A stretch of DNA of 64,000 nucleotides from the NCBI RefSeq assembly GCF_014203835.1, contig NZ_JACHJW010000001.1:1674001-1738000 (forward strand), given 5' to 3'. Positions 63,346-64,000 of the stretch are shown here, one piece after another (the first letter of the stretch is position 1; each line of letters starts with the position of its first letter). The stretch comes from Micromonospora polyrhachis. Lineage in GTDB: Bacteria; Actinomycetota; Actinomycetes; Mycobacteriales; Micromonosporaceae. A program made the position numbers and the translations under genes. The notes below the pieces were generated by a model that was not told where the DNA came from, made no database searches, and saw only the letters and a list, made by a program, of their open reading frames with translations.

Positions 63346-63510
63346 ATGCGACTCTGGCACGGCACCAACGACGAGATCCTGTCGTACCCCTACTTCGGCG
63401 AGGCCATCGAGCAGTGGACCAATGTCCACGGACTGAGCCAGACGCCGACCTCGACGGACCAGCCGCAGCCGAACTGGATCAATACCCGGTATGCCACCGG
63501 TGCCGTCCTC
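63346..63510 (+). pseudogene. Remnant of a PHB-depolymerase-like secreted esterase
   Basis: About 55 codons encode MRLWHGTNDEILSYPYFGEA, IEQWTNVHGLSQTPTSTDQP and a segment ending NTRYATG. This is the C-terminal catalytic-aspartate region of the extracellular PHB depolymerase/feruloyl esterase family (WHGT-D and WTNVHGLSQTPT are diagnostic). The upstream serine-containing part is missing where the IS element lies, and the frame then runs antisense into the next gene. It is therefore a decayed fragment. Confidence 0.7.
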
Positions 63511-63531
63511 GGCCGGTTCGAGAAAGGTGGC

Positions 63532-64000
63532 TCAGTGTTCGAGATATGTGGCGTGATCGAAGTCGGCGTACACCCCGTCATTGCCGAGGTCCTGCACCCA
63601 CTGTCCCAGGAACGCCCCGGTGAAGCCCCAGGCGGCGGGCTCGCCGTTGACGATCAGGGCGGCGTGCTCGTCGGAGAGGATGGTGGCGTCCAGTTCGACG
63701 GGTAGCTGCCGCCACTCGTCCCCGAGGTCGTAGCTGAACCGCACCACCGGGCCGTCGAAGACCGCGCGCAGACCGATCCGGTCGGCCGCGTCGACCTCGA
63801 CCGTCAGTTCCGGGTACGACGTCCGCCGGCCACTGTCGGAGCTGAGCAGTTCCAGTACGGTCCGGCCGTCGTCGGCCCGGGTCAGATAGAGATAGTGCCA
63901 GTTCAACGTGTTGTAGTAGGCGGTCAGCCCGGCCAGGTGCCGATGGTCGCCGTGGATGCGCAGGTACGAGGGCGGGTACGCAGGTCGACTCAGTCGACCG
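63532..64000 (-). CDS. C-terminal part of a GH43-type glycosidase (beta-xylosidase-like)
   Basis: The frame is open to the right edge, so the 5' part is outside the window. The visible 155 residues include HLAGLTAYYNTLNWHYLYLTRA, DAADRIGLRAVFDGPVVRFSYDL and DATILSDEHAAL, then AWGFTGAFLGQWVQDLG and YADFDHATY. This is the concanavalin-like C-terminal domain that follows the propeller of GH43 xylosidases/arabinofuranosidases. The segment between SYLRIHGD and HLAGLTAYYNT looks shorter than in the usual family, as if about 40 residues were missing. The rest of the gene is needed to judge whether it is functional. Confidence 0.75.
   Translation of the reverse strand, partial: GRLSRPAYPPSYLRIHGDHRHLAGLTAYYNTLNWHYLYLTRADDGRTVLELLSSDSGRRTSYPELTVEVDAADRIGLRAVFDGPVVRFSYDLGDEWRQLPVELDATILSDEHAALIVNGEPAAWGFTGAFLGQWVQDLGNDGVYADFDHATYLEH

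Overview
The window is high-GC actinobacterial DNA, most likely from a member of the Micromonosporaceae (Micromonospora or a close relative). Evidence for this is the very high GC at third codon positions, frequent GTG starts and ATGA/GTGA gene overlaps, the HTH/DUF5753 plus DUF397 gene pair, two DUF6232 paralogues, a SARP regulator, and intergenic hairpins built on GGAAGGGCCCCTTG. I saw no tRNA, rRNA or CRISPR array.

Positions 1-17,270 hold housekeeping and poorly characterised genes. These are a DUF202 fragment, a PLDc_N membrane protein, a large DUF6020-like membrane protein, an acetolactate-synthase-like TPP enzyme, an enoyl-CoA hydratase, two DUF6232 proteins, a DUF1152 protein, a PrsW-type membrane protease, an OsmC protein, the HTH/DUF397 pair, a frameshifted secreted FG-GAP protein, a lipoprotein and a DUF2690/beta-propeller pair.

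Positions 17,300-29,430 (minus strand) form one long catabolic locus. In transcription order it contains a LacI regulator with three AACGTT-centred operators at its start, two sugar ABC permeases, a lipoprotein binding protein, two ADP-ribosylglycohydrolase paralogues, a ribokinase, a hydrolase-like/SUMF1 fusion, a CoA transferase and a CitE-like lyase. It looks like a regulon for import and breakdown of a ribosylated compound. YccF, a second PfkB kinase, a stand-alone ABC ATPase and a two-gene ABC exporter follow.

Positions 33,920-38,760 hold a peptidoglycan-turnover group: a secreted three-domain amidase, a ROK regulator with a TTAG-n9-CTAA operator, and a NagZ-like GH3 enzyme. Next come an AbiEi-like protein, a repeat-rich spacer, a NUDIX hydrolase and a GNAT acetyltransferase.

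Positions 42,050-46,430 hold a possible signalling or biosynthetic module. It comprises a 31-residue peptide gene with a perfect AGGAGG ribosome-binding site, a GT-B-like protein, and a divergent 925-residue SARP regulator whose promoter carries four 11-bp-spaced heptamers.

Positions 46,636-60,144 are the most unusual part, a large defence-type island. It has a serine/threonine kinase joined by a run of 26 C residues to a ~1,765-residue DUF1998 helicase, a SNF2-type helicase and a 1,352-residue DNA adenine methylase, and it ends in a perfect 26-bp hairpin. The methylase, SNF2 helicase and DUF1998 helicase recall class 1 DISARM, but the kinase fusion does not. The C run puts kinase and helicase out of frame by one base here, whereas 24 or 27 C would fuse them, so it may be a phase switch.

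The right end has a secreted beta-propeller enzyme, a small membrane protein, a complete IS982-family element with 18-bp inverted repeats, a remnant of a PHB-depolymerase-like esterase, and the C-terminal part of a GH43-type protein running off the window.
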